Assembly (NCBI GenBank): GCA_020744425.1 | Contig: JAGMUV010000002.1 | Span: forward strand, 4,508,501 to 4,572,500 | From: Dactylonectria macrodidyma | Lineage: Eukaryota; Ascomycota; Sordariomycetes; Hypocreales; Nectriaceae | DNA length: 64,000 nucleotides | Direction of reading: 5' to 3' | Position numbers and translations under genes: made by a program | In this document: one piece after another, positions 10,352-22,503 of the stretch | Layout: each line of letters begins with the position of its first letter | How positions within the stretch are numbered: position 1 is the first letter of the stretch | Notes under the pieces: model-generated | Seen by the model: the letters and a program-made list of their open reading frames with translations, nothing else | Told to the model about the DNA's origin: nothing | The model's database searches: none

Positions 10352-11780
10352 TGTCGGTGGAGTTGGACGCGATCAGAGGTGTGAGGAGCAGGCCGAGTTC
10401 AGTTGAGTGATGGTGGGACCGTGCCTATAACTCGATACCGGCAGGATGATTCAGGCCTAATTGGAAGCGGAGCCTATTGATTGGCGGAATGATTGCGGTT
10501 AGAGAAGTCATCCTGAACAAAGTTTGGACCGTGGGCAGCAGGGAGCAGGAAGAGGAGAAAAAGCTGAAGGGATGCCAAAGAGGCGCCATGAAGAAGGTGG
10601 CAAAGCGGGCTTGAGACCCTGCCTCATAGAAAAAAAGCGAGAAGAGAGAGAGAAGAAGTGGTAGAAGAGAATAGGAGGGTGATGATGAGGGTGATGGGCA
10701 CAAAGATGAAGAAGCGACGGAGGTTGGGAGGTCAGAAACGCGAGGCTGCCGATGGGCTCCGAGTCGACGAGGACAAAGGACAGAGGACAAGGGGAAAAGA
10801 GATGATGAAAATCGGGGGAGACCAACTAATTGGGCGAGTGGACGCGGCACGAAAGATGCCGATGGCGATGTGTCAGGCAGTTGCGCTCCAACAGGCCTTC
10901 ACGTCACGGCGATGCGATGGCGACGTGATGAAGTGAAGTTGAGGAGGCTGAGTTGAGAGACGAGTTCGGCGTTGCGCTGCGCTGGCCGAACGTGGAGCTA
11001 GCAGGCCGCGTTCTGACGGCTGCAGGTTGATGCAGCCGCTTCTGGGGTAAGGCAAGGTACGTACTGACTGCACAGTTAGTGCAAGGGCCATTGCGGTATT
11101 CTGCACTGTACAATAACGCTATGTCCGCACACACTGCACAGTGCGCTAAGGCCCTGATTGAAGCGCACTGATACTTGAGCCAATGACAGGCCGAATTGAA
11201 ACAGGCCTCCTGGAAAGTGGCGATCTCCGGCTCTGGAGGGACTTCAGAGGGGCGCTGGGGCTCGCCGGAGTGCTATCAAATCGTCGCCCTTACATCATGG
11301 GTCCTGTCGCGACGCCTGCTCTTTAATACCCAAAGGCTGGCCACGCGACGTCGGGTCAGCAAGTTTGACCGTTACTTGCCTGGAATGCCTGAGGATTGGG
11401 GGATCCAATTGGGCTGACTAACACAGGGCAAACTACTCCGTACCTTGCCTTCAAACAAACACTCTCACCGTCTCTCCTCGCCTCTCTGCGTCTCTCCATC
11501 ACTCTTCACCCACCCCCACTCCTGGCCCGGCGCTGTTCCCAGCATTATCCAGCTTCCACTTTCGACCCACTCCACTCCTCGGCCATGATAGCAAGCAGCA
11601 AACAGCCACGGTATTGAAAAGGCCCAAATTCCCGAGGAAATACTCAATCCTTCCCTTTCCTACTTGTGCCTGTTTTGGCTCGCGGTTGATTTGCCACCAA
11701 TTTTATATCCATTTCCATCTCTATCCCCACCATCATCTGCAGCTTGCATAACCCCAGTCTCCCCCACAGTGACTGACAAG
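10352..11780. other. divergent intergenic region, ARS2 / MoCo sulfurase
   Basis: 1.4 kb shared upstream region. It holds a Gly/Arg-codon-like purine-rich stretch (10550-10850) with only shadow frames. Two exact ACTGCACAGT copies occur at 11067-11076 and 11133-11142. No gene recognised. Confidence 0.55.
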
Positions 11781-14314
11781 ATGCCTGCTCTCAATGGCCC
11801 GGAATACAACGCCGCCGTGGAGGTCTTCAGGGAGACGGAGTATCCAATGATCAGAGGTTCGTTCTTCTTCTACTATCCCGACCTTTTCCACCTTCTAAAC
11901 CCCTTCCAGATTCTGTCTATCTTGATCACGCTGGAACCACCTTGTGTGCCAAGTCAGTTGTGGACTCGTTCGCTTCTGAGATGACCTCGACGCTCTTTGG
12001 CAACCCACATTCGGCCTCTTTGTCATCCCAACTGTCCACCTCCCGAATCGAAGATACTCGCATGAATCTCCTGTCCTTCTTGGGCGCCGACCCTATCGAG
12101 TATGACCTAGTTTTCGTCCCTAATGCTACGGCCGGGGTGAAACTCGTGGTTGATGCTATGAGATCTCAACCTAAAGGGTGGCTCTACGCCTATCACCAAG
12201 CATGTCACACCAGTATAGTTGGAGCCAGAGAAGAAGCCCTTCACAGTTTGTGCCTCAACGATGACACTGTCGAAGCTTGGATTGATGGTGTAGATCCCTT
12301 CAAGGACTGTCCTCAACCACGAGCCCCAACAACACTCTTCTCCTACTCAGCTCAATCCCACATGGATGGGAAACGCTATCCGCTGTCTTGGAGTGCAAAT
12401 CTGAAGGAAAATAACTCGAACTCAGACTCCCGAATATTCACTTTATTGGACGCATCGTCATTCAGCGCGACGTCCCGTCTAACCCTCGATCAACCCAACA
12501 TTTCTCCCGATTTCATCGTCCTTAGTCTCTACAAAATATTTGGCTTCCCCGACCTCGGCGCCCTCATAGTTCGCCGTTCTGCAGAGCCTATTTTTGACAG
12601 TCGCAAGTACTTTGGCGGAGGCACTGTTGACATGGTTGTCTGCGGCAAAGAGCAATGGCATGCCCCAAAGTCGCATTTTCTCCATGAGAGATTGGAGGAC
12701 GGTACCTTGCCATTCCATAGTATTGTGGCTCTGGATATCGCCATGGGAGTCCACCGAAAACTGTTTGGGTCAATGGACCAAGTGACCTCACACACATCAT
12801 ATTTGACGCAACGAATGCTCCGCGGCTTACACCATCTACGGCATGCGAATGGGGCTCCCGTTTGTACGATATACACTGGGTCTTCTAGCGATCCAGAATC
12901 CCTTGGAACCGGCCCAGCCGTCTCCTTCAACATAAAAAATAGCATGGGCGCCTGGACAAGCCTGACAGAGTTCGAGAAGCTTGCAAATCTGAAAATGATG
13001 CATATTCGAACTGGTGGATTGTGCAGCCCTGGTGGCATAGCCTCAGCACTGGGCCTGCAACCCTGGGAGATGAAACGAAACTTCTCTGCTGGGCATAGAT
13101 GCGGTGCTGAAAACGACACCATTTCAGGGAAACCTACCGGCGTCATTCGAGCTAGTGTTGGGGCGATGAGCACCAAATCAGATGTTGACCGCTTTGTCAA
13201 CTTTGTGAAGGAATTCTTCCAAGAGACGATGTTGCCCAGTGCCACGAAGATGGATATCGACCGCCCTGAAACCAGTTCACCAAATAACCAGCCATCACTG
13301 CGGGTGAAAGCCATTACTGTCTATCCAATCAAGAGCTGTGGTGGGTTTCCCATTCCCCGGGGAGTGCCGTGGGAAATAAGACCCGAAGGACTGGCTTGGG
13401 ACCGAGAATGGTGCCTCATTCATCAAGGATCTGGATATGCCCTCAGTCAGAAGCGATGCCCCAATATGGCTCTTTTGAAACCATCATTGGATTTCGAACA
13501 GGGCCTGCTGGTGGTAAAATATCTGGGAAAACCGGTCCACGGCAGCCCGACTCAGATCTCAATACCTTTGTCTGCAGATCCGTCGCTCATTGATACAAAA
13601 TTTCAACAAATACAGTCGCGGGTGTGTGGCGACCAGATATCCGCACAAATGTACTCCTCCGACCTTATTAATGGATTCTTCTCCAAGTCACTCGGCGTAC
13701 CGTGCATATTGGCCAGGTTCCCACCTGGTGGCCTTGGCGCGAGCAGTCGATTTGCGAAAGCGCAGATGCAGAGATACCAACAATTGAACAGGGGCCAAAG
13801 ACTGCCCGGTTCTTTCCCAGAAATTCCGTCTCCTCCGGACTCGGACTCGGAACAGCAACAGCCAGCAAAGCTTCTACTCTCGAATGAGAGCCCCATTTTG
13901 ATGATATACAGTTCAAGTGTCGACGCTTTGAACCAGGAAATCCGAGGCAGAGGCGGGAATGTCGTCGCGGACAGAGCATTTCGGGCAAATATAGTGCTGC
14001 AAAAACCGGACGGCATGAAAGGACAGCCAGCATTCGCTGAGGATGGATGGGTCTCAGTGTGTATTGGTCGTCAGAATTTTAAGCTCCTTGGGGCGTGCCG
14101 CAGATGCCAGATGCTTTGCGTTGACCAAGAGACCGCAGAGAAGAAGGAGGAGCCATTCATAACGCTTGCCAAAACCAGGAGATTTGACGGCAAGGTCTAT
14201 TTTGGGGTTCACATGCGGCATGATCCTCCCAACAAAACGGACTACACCAGCAAGGAAACCCAGTACCCGACCATCGAAGTTGGTGAATCAGTTACTGTGG
14301 AGACAAGAGAGTAA
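11781..14314 (+). CDS. hxB: molybdenum cofactor sulfurase
   Basis: Two exons (11781-11856, 11910-14314; intron 53 nt) give 826 residues, the usual length. The N-terminal two thirds are a class-V aminotransferase/NifS-like cysteine desulfurase. It opens with YLDHAGTTL, and the PLP lysine is K234 in SLYKIFGFPDLGAL. The active-site region is RTGGLCSPGG, with C397 matching the catalytic cysteine of plant ABA3. A beta-barrel MOSC domain follows (VYPIKSCGGFPIPRG ... GACRRCQMLCVDQ). The enzyme adds the terminal sulfido ligand to the cofactor of xanthine dehydrogenase and aldehyde oxidase; the Aspergillus gene is hxB. The first Cys of the plant TGCFC motif is Gly here. The symbol is by orthology. Confidence 0.93.
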
Positions 14315-14486
14315 ACTTGTAGTAATGGCGCAGAAGTTGGCAAGCATGCGTCTGAAGCTCTTGGTACAGAGGTCACATTGGAGCATTGCCCATATTGAGT
14401 TGAATATTTTTTGTACATCCTATCATCTCGCGTTGCATTTGCTACGCTTTAGAAAGATATGGTTGTCCATAACAAGCCATATGAAA

Positions 14487-16924
14487 TCACCTCGACTCCC
14501 TCCAGCCCTCGGTAGCGCGATCGAGATTGAACGCAGCACTAATCAAGGCCAGATGGCTAAACGCCTGAGGAGTGTTGCCCAACTGCTCACCGCTGCGTGC
14601 AATCTCCTCTGAGAACATGCAAAGGTGGTTTGAGAAGCCCAACATGTTCTCAAAGAGATTGACGGCTCTGACAAGGTACTTGGGCTCGTAGACGCTGGCG
14701 CGGGTCATGGCCTCGACGAGCCAGAATGTGCACATGCTGAAGGCTCCCTCGGTTCCACCAACACCTGGAGATGAGACCATCGGGTCAGCCTGATGATGGT
14801 TCGCCAAGGGCAATGGGGGATGGTATTTCTTACCATCATCCGCGAGCTCAGTGTCGTAGCGGTAGACCAAACCCGTGCTGGTCAGTCCGCCTTTCTCGGG
14901 AGGGAGAAGGATGCGATCGAGCGTGTTGGTGAAGCGCGGGTCGCAGGGAGAGATGAAGAAGACAAGGGGGGCAATGAGGATGGACGAGTCAATCATTGTG
15001 TTGTTCTCGAAACTCTGCACAAAGCTCTTCATTTCTGTGTTGTAGCCTTGAGATGGATTAGTCGAGCTATGACGGTTCAGCCAGGGGATGGGGCATGATA
15101 CGAACCCAATTCCATGACACGTTCGTAGAGCTTGTCTCTGGCTTCCATCCACTTAGCACGGTTAGGACACGGAAAACATCGCTTGTCAGCGAGGCGTAGA
15201 CCACGGTCGAAGGCGACCCAGAGCATAATTTGCGAGTAGGTGAAGTGTTGCTTGTGGTTTCTGACTTCCCAGATGGACATGTCGGGTTCTATAGAGAATA
15301 CAGTGAGCCAGGTTAATGTCTTGTCAGTGGGGAAAACACTTACCGTCGATGATTGTCAAGACATAATCTGAATTCTACTTTTAGTGATAGCTCAGAGATG
15401 TAAGGGTCTAGACCTTACCAAGAATGTTGCGGACCTCGCGCCAAACATCCCAAGGAACTGGCTTGCCAAATTTGTTGTACAGGTAGATTGCATCCATGAG
15501 CTCACCATATATGTCAAACTGCTGATGGAACGCGGCCCCATTTCCAATACGAACGGGACTGCTCCCGCGATATCCCTCGAGATGGTTCAGTTCCAGTTCG
15601 GGGATATCCGTTTCTCCGCGAATCGTAAACATGATAGGCAGCCCACCGTCGGGTCCGCGCGAGCGAACGAAGCGCTCCATGATGAACTCCATGTAGGCGT
15701 CGGCCTCAGCTTTGAATCCGAGGCGCAGCAGGATGTAAATGGTGAAGCTCGAGTCGCGGATCCAGCAGTAGCGGTAGTCCCAGTTCCTGACGCCTCCGAT
15801 GGCTTCGGGGACCGAGAATGTCGGCGCTGCGACGATTGCTCCAGTTGGTTCTGTCGAATTGTTAGAGCTGAGGACCATATAAGAGAAGCGGGGCAGCGTT
15901 TCTACCATATGTCATCATTTTCAAAATCATCAAGCTCCTCGCCACTACTTCCCTCCATCGCCCCTTGTACTTGGACTGCGAGATGAAGTTGAACCAGAAA
16001 GTCTGAGTGTCATGCTGTTGAGCATCCAGAACCGGGGTCGAGATGCTCTCCGTCACATGGTTGGCAATATCGTTGCGGAGCACAAACGAAATAGCCTGCC
16101 CTTCCTGGATCTCGATGCGGGCAACTAGGCCTTCGCCAAGCATACCGGGGAGCTTCTTTTTCTTAAAGGCAATGATGGGACAGCTCTTTTGATCTTCGCC
16201 ATTTTCCAGTGCCACATCCAGTTGGAGCTTCACATCTTTGCTGTGGAAGGATGCTATTTTGCTCTCGGAATCAACAGCGGTGTGTGATTCCTGGAACAGA
16301 GTTGTTACATGTTCATCCGCACCGTACCCAAAAGCGGGGAATATCTCGACGTCTTGAAATGTTAGCCTTCAACCCAGCTTATGATGTGAGTGATGCGCAC
16401 CAAGTGTCAAGGAACCGCGAATGCATTCGACTCGCCGAACAAGCCACTTCTTCAACTCCTCCTGAACCGCGGTTGCCTCTCGGAAAGCGTTCAGCTTGTA
16501 GCCTTTTGTCATGACCTGGGCGCTCTTGGGGCGCGGAAAGAAATCGACCAAGTCGACGACGCCATTCTCGTGGATGTAGCGGGTCTGCAAGATGCAGGTC
16601 GATGGCAAGTACTGCTGTTTGGTGGTGCAAGTAATGTCTTGAGGCGGAGAAATGCTAAAGTAGCCGCCAATGTTCTTGTCCAAGAGACGGCAGAAGACGG
16701 ACGGGGAGTCAAAGTCAGGCCTGAACCAGATTCAGCTACCAGATTATCACGAGATACATATCGAAGATTGCCTACCAGCACATGTAGTCGAGGCTTCCGT
16801 CCATGCCGACCAAGGCGCAGGTGTGCATGTTTCCGATCATGCCATAGTCTTCAATTGGGAGGTAGCCCCCCGTCTGGGCTCTCCGGATGCCTCCGGCATG
16901 CATTGATGGACACTGAGAAGCCAT
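14487..16924 (-). CDS. glycoside hydrolase family 15 (glucoamylase/trehalase-like)
   Basis: Eight exons: 16776-16924, 16401-16720, 15906-16352, 15419-15850, 15344-15367, 15106-15288, 14834-15046 and 14487-14764. They give 681 residues and every junction keeps frame. The N-terminal trehalase-like domain reads [20 protein letters not shown] then [19 protein letters not shown]. The GH15 barrel starts at [18 protein letters not shown]. Likely catalytic acids are E465 ([17 protein letters not shown]) and E595 ([19 protein letters not shown]). There is no signal peptide, so it is probably cytosolic. Family members hydrolyse alpha-glucosides, and some are acid-type trehalases or glucoamylases; the substrate cannot be fixed here. 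Exon 5 is a 24-nt microexon between introns of 51 and 55 nt. The gene converges on the MoCo sulfurase gene. Confidence 0.9.
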
Positions 16925-16993
16925 GGCGTTTCGGTGCTGGAGTTGAGTCTTGAACTTGCAAGCTGGATGTCGTGGGGCGAATGACGCAATGCA

Positions 16994-17002
16994 ATATATA
17001 TA
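16994..17002 (-). promoter_or_regulatory. TATA box of the GH15 gene
   Basis: An alternating TATATATAT stretch on the minus strand lies about 70 bp upstream of the start codon at 16924. Its position suits a core promoter; function is inferred. Confidence 0.5.
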
Positions 17003-19298
17003 GTCTACTCTACTTGCCAGGTGTGCAGGTCGTATAACACTAGCTCACATGACGAAGCACAAGTTTGAGCGGAGACTGGGCGAGAGAAAAAGCGAGGCAT
17101 TGAGCTCTGAGGCAAGTGGCATTTAAGTCCGAAAGAGAACGGAATAAAGCGCAATACGGCCATGGGGTTAGACTTTCACGATGCGATGTGCCACTTAGAC
17201 GACAGGGTTGTGGTGGCTCCTATTTACACGCACCCGTTACCAAAAGCAGACGAGCACATGGCCACGCAGATCCAGCTTCGTCATAGCTGCGGGGGTAGGC
17301 TTTGATGATTGAGAATTGATTTCGATTGCCATTGGCTTTCAATGTGAAAGACGGTGCTGACAAGTGCACTGGTTGTGTCCTGGGCTACGCCACGAACGGC
17401 GACTTCGGCGAGCTCACATACCCCATGATTGATGAGCGATCCAACGAGCCAATAGAGTTCTGTACAGCTCATAGTCTAGGAAAACTCGAATGATTCTTTG
17501 TAATATCCATCCTTGCAACATCGCCTTTTGACATTTGTAGTAGTCACCTCGGTCTATCTAGGGTAGGTACAATGCGAAACTAGGCTCCGGGTTCCAAAAA
17601 GCCATTGGGGCATCGATAACCTAGAGTTGTACATAACCATAGAGATTTGAGATAGAGGAATTTGATGAAGAAGACAACCTCTTGGCGAGCAAAACTTGTT
17701 CGGGAGTCCATCACTTAGTTCTTCATCACCATCAGTGGCTGAAAACCTTTGGTGCTTGTCGTTTTACTCTCTCGGATTGTGAGGTTGGAGCCCGAAGGTG
17801 GATTTGAGAGCTAAAGTAGCTAGCCTTACGTAGTTCCTAAGTGACGTGGATCTATTATTATTGAGCGGCAAGTGAGTTGGCAGCTGTCCTTGGCCTTGAC
17901 GAGCTCCGGGTAATTGCTCTGTCTTATGAGTGTTCCGAACTACCCGAGGACAATAATCACCTTGAACAGACGATGACGGGAACGTGTGTCAGCTTCTAGT
18001 ATCTCAAGTCCACGATGAGATAATTCGGACAGAACCTTACAAGCACAAATCTATTGGACGACGAACCGTAGTGCTTACGGCCTCGAATGGCTTGAAGCAT
18101 TAATGAATAAAGGAAGGTAGTTAACCTAAGGCGGTTCTACGAGTTTATATTAGAGCGGTGATGGAGCAGACACCGTAGCGCCTGAATCATGGATGGCTCA
18201 TCTTGTTCTCATTTGCTTGTCTGATTTAATTGCCACTTCTTGCATTTGTGGAATTTCTTGGCCAAGAGGTTGGTAGCTTGTCTCATATGAGCGGTGTGCA
18301 TGCTCCCTGATTTACTCGGTCTCAGAGGTTACGGTGGATGAATCGAAGGGGAGGAAGATTGAAATAAATGGATGGAATCAACCAGTGATCAAGGACTGTA
18401 AAAGTACTCTATACATATGGATCTGGTTGCTAAACCTCTTTGGTGTCATTATTTGCACCTTTGAATCGCCGGACATGTTGGCAATAGCTGGTGCGGTGAA
18501 TAATTAGAGTGGTTGATTAGATTCTAGGCCAGCAGCGGTATTAGGGGACCAAAAGGTCCTGCATAGGGGTCTGTGAGGTCTCTAATTTGGTGGCCGAGGG
18601 AGGAGGGAGAGAGGCCCTAGCGGTTGGGCCCCCTCACCTGAGCTGGGTCCTAATTAGAGCCCAGAAGACTAGAGGCACAAGGTTCGGTCCTCGCTCCAAG
18701 CCACAAAGCCAAAGAGGACACGCGACAGGCTACAGGGGGTTGAAGAGCCGAGGAGGAAGACATGACATCCAGCCCTATGAGAAGGAGACCGCGACGATGT
18801 TGAGTGAATGTTCACATGAAGCCATGGTAAATAGGTCGTAACTGATCCGAGTCCGTTTGTGGCAGGTCGTGCGCTTGATCTACCTACTTGCCTTAGGTAG
18901 GTTAGTTGATCTGATTGCATTGGGCTTGCCGTCATGTGAGGGATCTGGGGAGGAGATGCCGGCGCATCTGTGCGTCGTGTGACATCTTGTTCGTTGACTC
19001 GGGGAGACAGATGCAACCCCGATCAGGGATCTTCGGGTCAGTCGCTCCCCGCAGATGATGGACTCGGTCGGTGAATGGGAGGAGGAATTGCACGAGTTGA
19101 GAGAGAGGGTTGAACAGAAAGCAACAAGGGTCAAAGGGAACTTGGCGACAGCAGTGCGCTACGACGCGTTCCACATTTCATCTGGCTGTCATGTCGTTTA
19201 CGCGCCATCAGCATCGTCAGCACTTGGAGATGCCATGGCCTTGGAGAATCAGCGTCAGCGTCAGCACATTGCGACGACTTCAAAGCCCGCCATAAAGG

Positions 19299-19317
19299 GA
19301 TTGATTGATTGATTGAT
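19299..19317. repeat. GATT microsatellite
   Basis: Nearly five uninterrupted GATT units. A short GCGTCA duplication lies about 40 bp upstream. Confidence 0.85.
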
Positions 19318-19929
19318 CAACTGCTAGTTCTACCAAAGTAGAAGAGTTCGTTGAAGCTCAAATAATGACAAGCCACCATATGCAGCAGTGTCCTCGTGCT
19401 TCCCTGGCTCTCGCATGCACGCACGGTCTCCACACGACCACGGATGTCCTCTCCACTCACCCAGCAGGCGAACTGATCGATGAGAGTGAAAGACGACTGT
19501 TACAGAGACCGACAGACCGCTCTATTCCAACTGAATCGAACTAATTCCTGGTCACAGACCGAGCTGCGAGACAGAAAACTAGCCAGTCTAGCAATCAGCC
19601 TCAATCCGGCCAGGCCAAGCTCATGAGAGTGAGCACCAGATTGTAGAGTCTAGACTCTTAAGTTAGAGCCCGCGACTTACGAGGTCTGGCGCCTCCAGTT
19701 GGCAGCGGCCCCAGTGAAGCACCCCCAGTGAAACCCAGTGAAGCCTGCCCCCCCTCCCACTGAAAAAAAGCCCCGTTCTGTGCCCCGGTCCTTGCGCCAG
19801 GAGATCTTCCTCTATCGAGCCGTCGCCGCCGCCGTTCCCCGTTCCCCGTTCCCGTGCCGTTTGGTGTTCGATTCAACAACGGGCACATAACTAATATCAC
19901 TACCCTATCGCCCTCGCCCATCCCCCATC

Positions 19930-21988
19930 ATGCCCGCTTCACAATTCCAGACCATTCATAGACCTTTATCGCCATCGCCATCTCAGTCCTCTGCTTCCGA
20001 CTCTTCCGCTAGCTCTGACAGCGACGCGCCTTCTCTTCTGGCCGGTCTCACTGCTGCTCGTCCACATTCGATCCCACCCCCTTCAGCGACCACGACGACC
20101 GCTTCTACCCCTGGCAAGCCCTCGACCGCCCTACGAACCCCGTTAGCCCCGTCATCGTCATCGTCACCCTCGACAGCAGTCAGGCCAGCAGCATTAGCAG
20201 ACATAGCACCTTCAACAGGTCAAGCAGCAGCCGGCACGTCGTCCTCTGCTGCCCGGTCGCTGACCGACGACGAAACGGACGACGACATCGAGATGGAGCC
20301 CATTGCCGGCCATCGCCGTCGCCGGAGCAGCCTGAAGAACATTGGCAGCGGCCAACCAGGCTCCTCTAGCAGGTCGCGCACCCCCATCAACGAGCCTGCC
20401 AAGATCTCAGAGGAGGGCTCGAGTCTTGGTGGCTTTGGGAACCGCAGCGACGACTCTGGAGACGAGAGCTATACCGACGAGGATTTGCAGGATGACGAAG
20501 AGACGGGTTTGACAACAAGGGGGAAACGCAGGAGGCAGAAGAAGCGACAGCGCAACACTCAGCTGGACCAGCGCATTGCTAGAGAGAAGAACACCATCTC
20601 TGCCGAGGAGCGTAAGGAGGCTGATAAGGATGTCCTGAAGAGGTTGATCACCAACGGTGTATTGATTCTCCTCTGGTATCTATTTTCTTTATCCATCTCT
20701 CTGGTATGTTTCAACCCCTCTCATTCTACCAAGCCGCCTTTGCTGTTCAGTTGGATGTAACTAACATTGAAACTGCAGTACAACAAGTGGATGTTCGACA
20801 AGGATCGCCTCAACTTCGCATTCCCCCTCTTCACCACATCTATGCACATGGTAGTGCAATTCGTGCTATCAGGCATGGTTCTCTATTTTGTCCCTTCGCT
20901 ACGACCGAATCGCAGGCACAATTCGGATCTGGGAAGCTCTAGGCATGATTCGGAAACCACTAACACTGGCATGTCCAAGGTGTTCTATCTCACCAGGATC
21001 GGACCATGCGGCGCCGCTACGGGCTTGGATATCGGCTTGGGGAACACTTCCCTCAAGTTCATTAGCCTCACATTCTACAGTTCGTCTCTCTTCTCTCCCC
21101 TCCTAGCCGTCCGTTGCCATCTGACTTGACTTTCTAGCCATGTGTAAATCCTCATCTCTCGCATTCGTTCTCATCTTCGCCTTTCTGTTCCGCCTCGAAG
21201 TCCCAACCTGGCGCCTGGTCGCCATCATTGCGACAATGACCCTCGGTGTCATTCTCATGGTCTTTGGCGAGGTCGAGTTCAAGCTCGGCGGCTTCATGCT
21301 CGTCATCTCTGCCGCCTTCTTCTCCGGCTTCCGTTGGGGCCTGACCCAGATTCTGCTCCTTCGCAACCCTTCGACATCCAACCCCTTTTCCAGCATCTTC
21401 TACTTGACGCCAGTCATGTTCGTTGTTCTCATGAGCATTGCCCTTCCCGTCGAAGGCTTTGGAAATCTCATCGAGGGCTTCAAGGCCCTCAGCAACGAGT
21501 GGGGTGCCGTCATGGCGCCTCTTTTCCTTTTGTTCCCTGGCTGCTTGGCCTTTTGCATGACTGCCTCCGAGTTCGCCTTGCTGCAGCGCACCTCTGTCGT
21601 CACTCTTTCTATCGCAGGCATTTTCAAGGAGGTTGTCACCATCTCCGCTGCCTCCCTTGTCTTCCACGACACCCTCACGCTCGTCAACTTCATCGGCTTG
21701 CTTACCACCCTGGCCGCCATTATTGCATATAACTACATCAAGATCACAAAGATGCGTCAAGAAGCCCAGGAGAATGTCCATGAACGCCACGTCGGCGCGG
21801 ATGACATCGGCCGGGGACGAAGCCGCAGCAGCACCAGCAGCGACATCAACGAAGACCGCGACGAGGGTGGGCTCCTGCGCCGGAACGAAGATCGACGCGA
21901 CACATTCGTCACATCTGATGGTGACTTCCAACCTTTACTAGAACCGATAGAAGCCTCGGACGAGCGCCGGTCTCGCCGATCGGATTAA
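19930..21988 (+). CDS. TPT-family nucleotide-sugar-type transporter (SLC35C2/Ymd8-like)
   Basis: Three exons (19930-20703, 20779-21079, 21138-21988) give 641 residues. The first 230 residues are a cytosolic Ser/Ala/Pro-rich tail with an acidic stretch and a basic RGKRRRQKKRQR patch. The triose-phosphate-translocator fold follows, with about ten membrane segments: WYLFSLSISLYNKWMF, GPCGAATGLDIGLGNTSLKF, LVAIIATMTLGVILMVFGE, TSVVTLSIAGIFKEVVTI. The C-terminal 80 residues are charged. The pattern is closest to SLC35C2 and yeast Ymd8, Golgi or early-secretory proteins with poorly known substrates. Introns are 75 and 58 nt. Family is secure; substrate unknown. Confidence 0.9.
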
Positions 21989-22503
21989 AGGCCCCGTTTT
22001 AACGTACTGTTTTGGAACAAGACCTCTTCGCACACACAGCATGGCTCATCAGGCGCAAACATGACTTTCGGAATTTCCTGAAGAATTTTCTTTTTTTGGG
22101 GGGTTATCGTGTATTATCAGTAAAGCAAACTACAAAGACATCATGTGAGGAATAACGGACGGCCTCGATAGACGGGTACGAATTGTATTTGGGACTGGCA
22201 ACTTTATTTAGGTTAGACGTCGTATGGAGTAGAGTCTGACATGCAATGGCACAAACGCAGCATCACCAATATACCCAATACTAGTTTCCCATGACTCTGG
22301 ACAATGATCGAGACACTCCTTTGCGCATGTGATATGTGTGCTCAATTGTAGTGTTATTTGACATTAAACCACTACTGAGCAATGGAACGCCATGTTACTA
22401 TATTATACATTCTTTTCACCAAGCCTGGTATGCCAGAGGTGATGCCAACGCCAAACACCGCCACGAGAGTAAAATCATCATGGAGTCCTCATCCCACGCC
22501 TGC
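21989..22503. other. convergent intergenic region
   Basis: 515 bp between the transporter stop and the RRM-protein stop, presumably 3' UTRs. No gene seen. Confidence 0.6.

Larger units (their letters stand above)
16925..19929. other. 3-kb stretch without recognisable genes
   Basis: The left part holds the GH15 promoter. Open frames inside are all under about 115 codons, overlap on both strands and show no domain, signal peptide or splice-supported extension. The stretch 17470-18590 is AT-richer than the flanking genes. A GATT microsatellite occurs at 19299. Nothing further can be supported. Confidence 0.55.

Noticed and set aside
12529..13314. 261-codon antisense frame in the MoCo sulfurase gene
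   Set aside because: Inside a conserved enzyme domain on the plus strand; no homology signal.
21152..21931. 259-codon antisense frame in the transporter gene
   Set aside because: Shadow of membrane-protein codons; charged low-complexity product.
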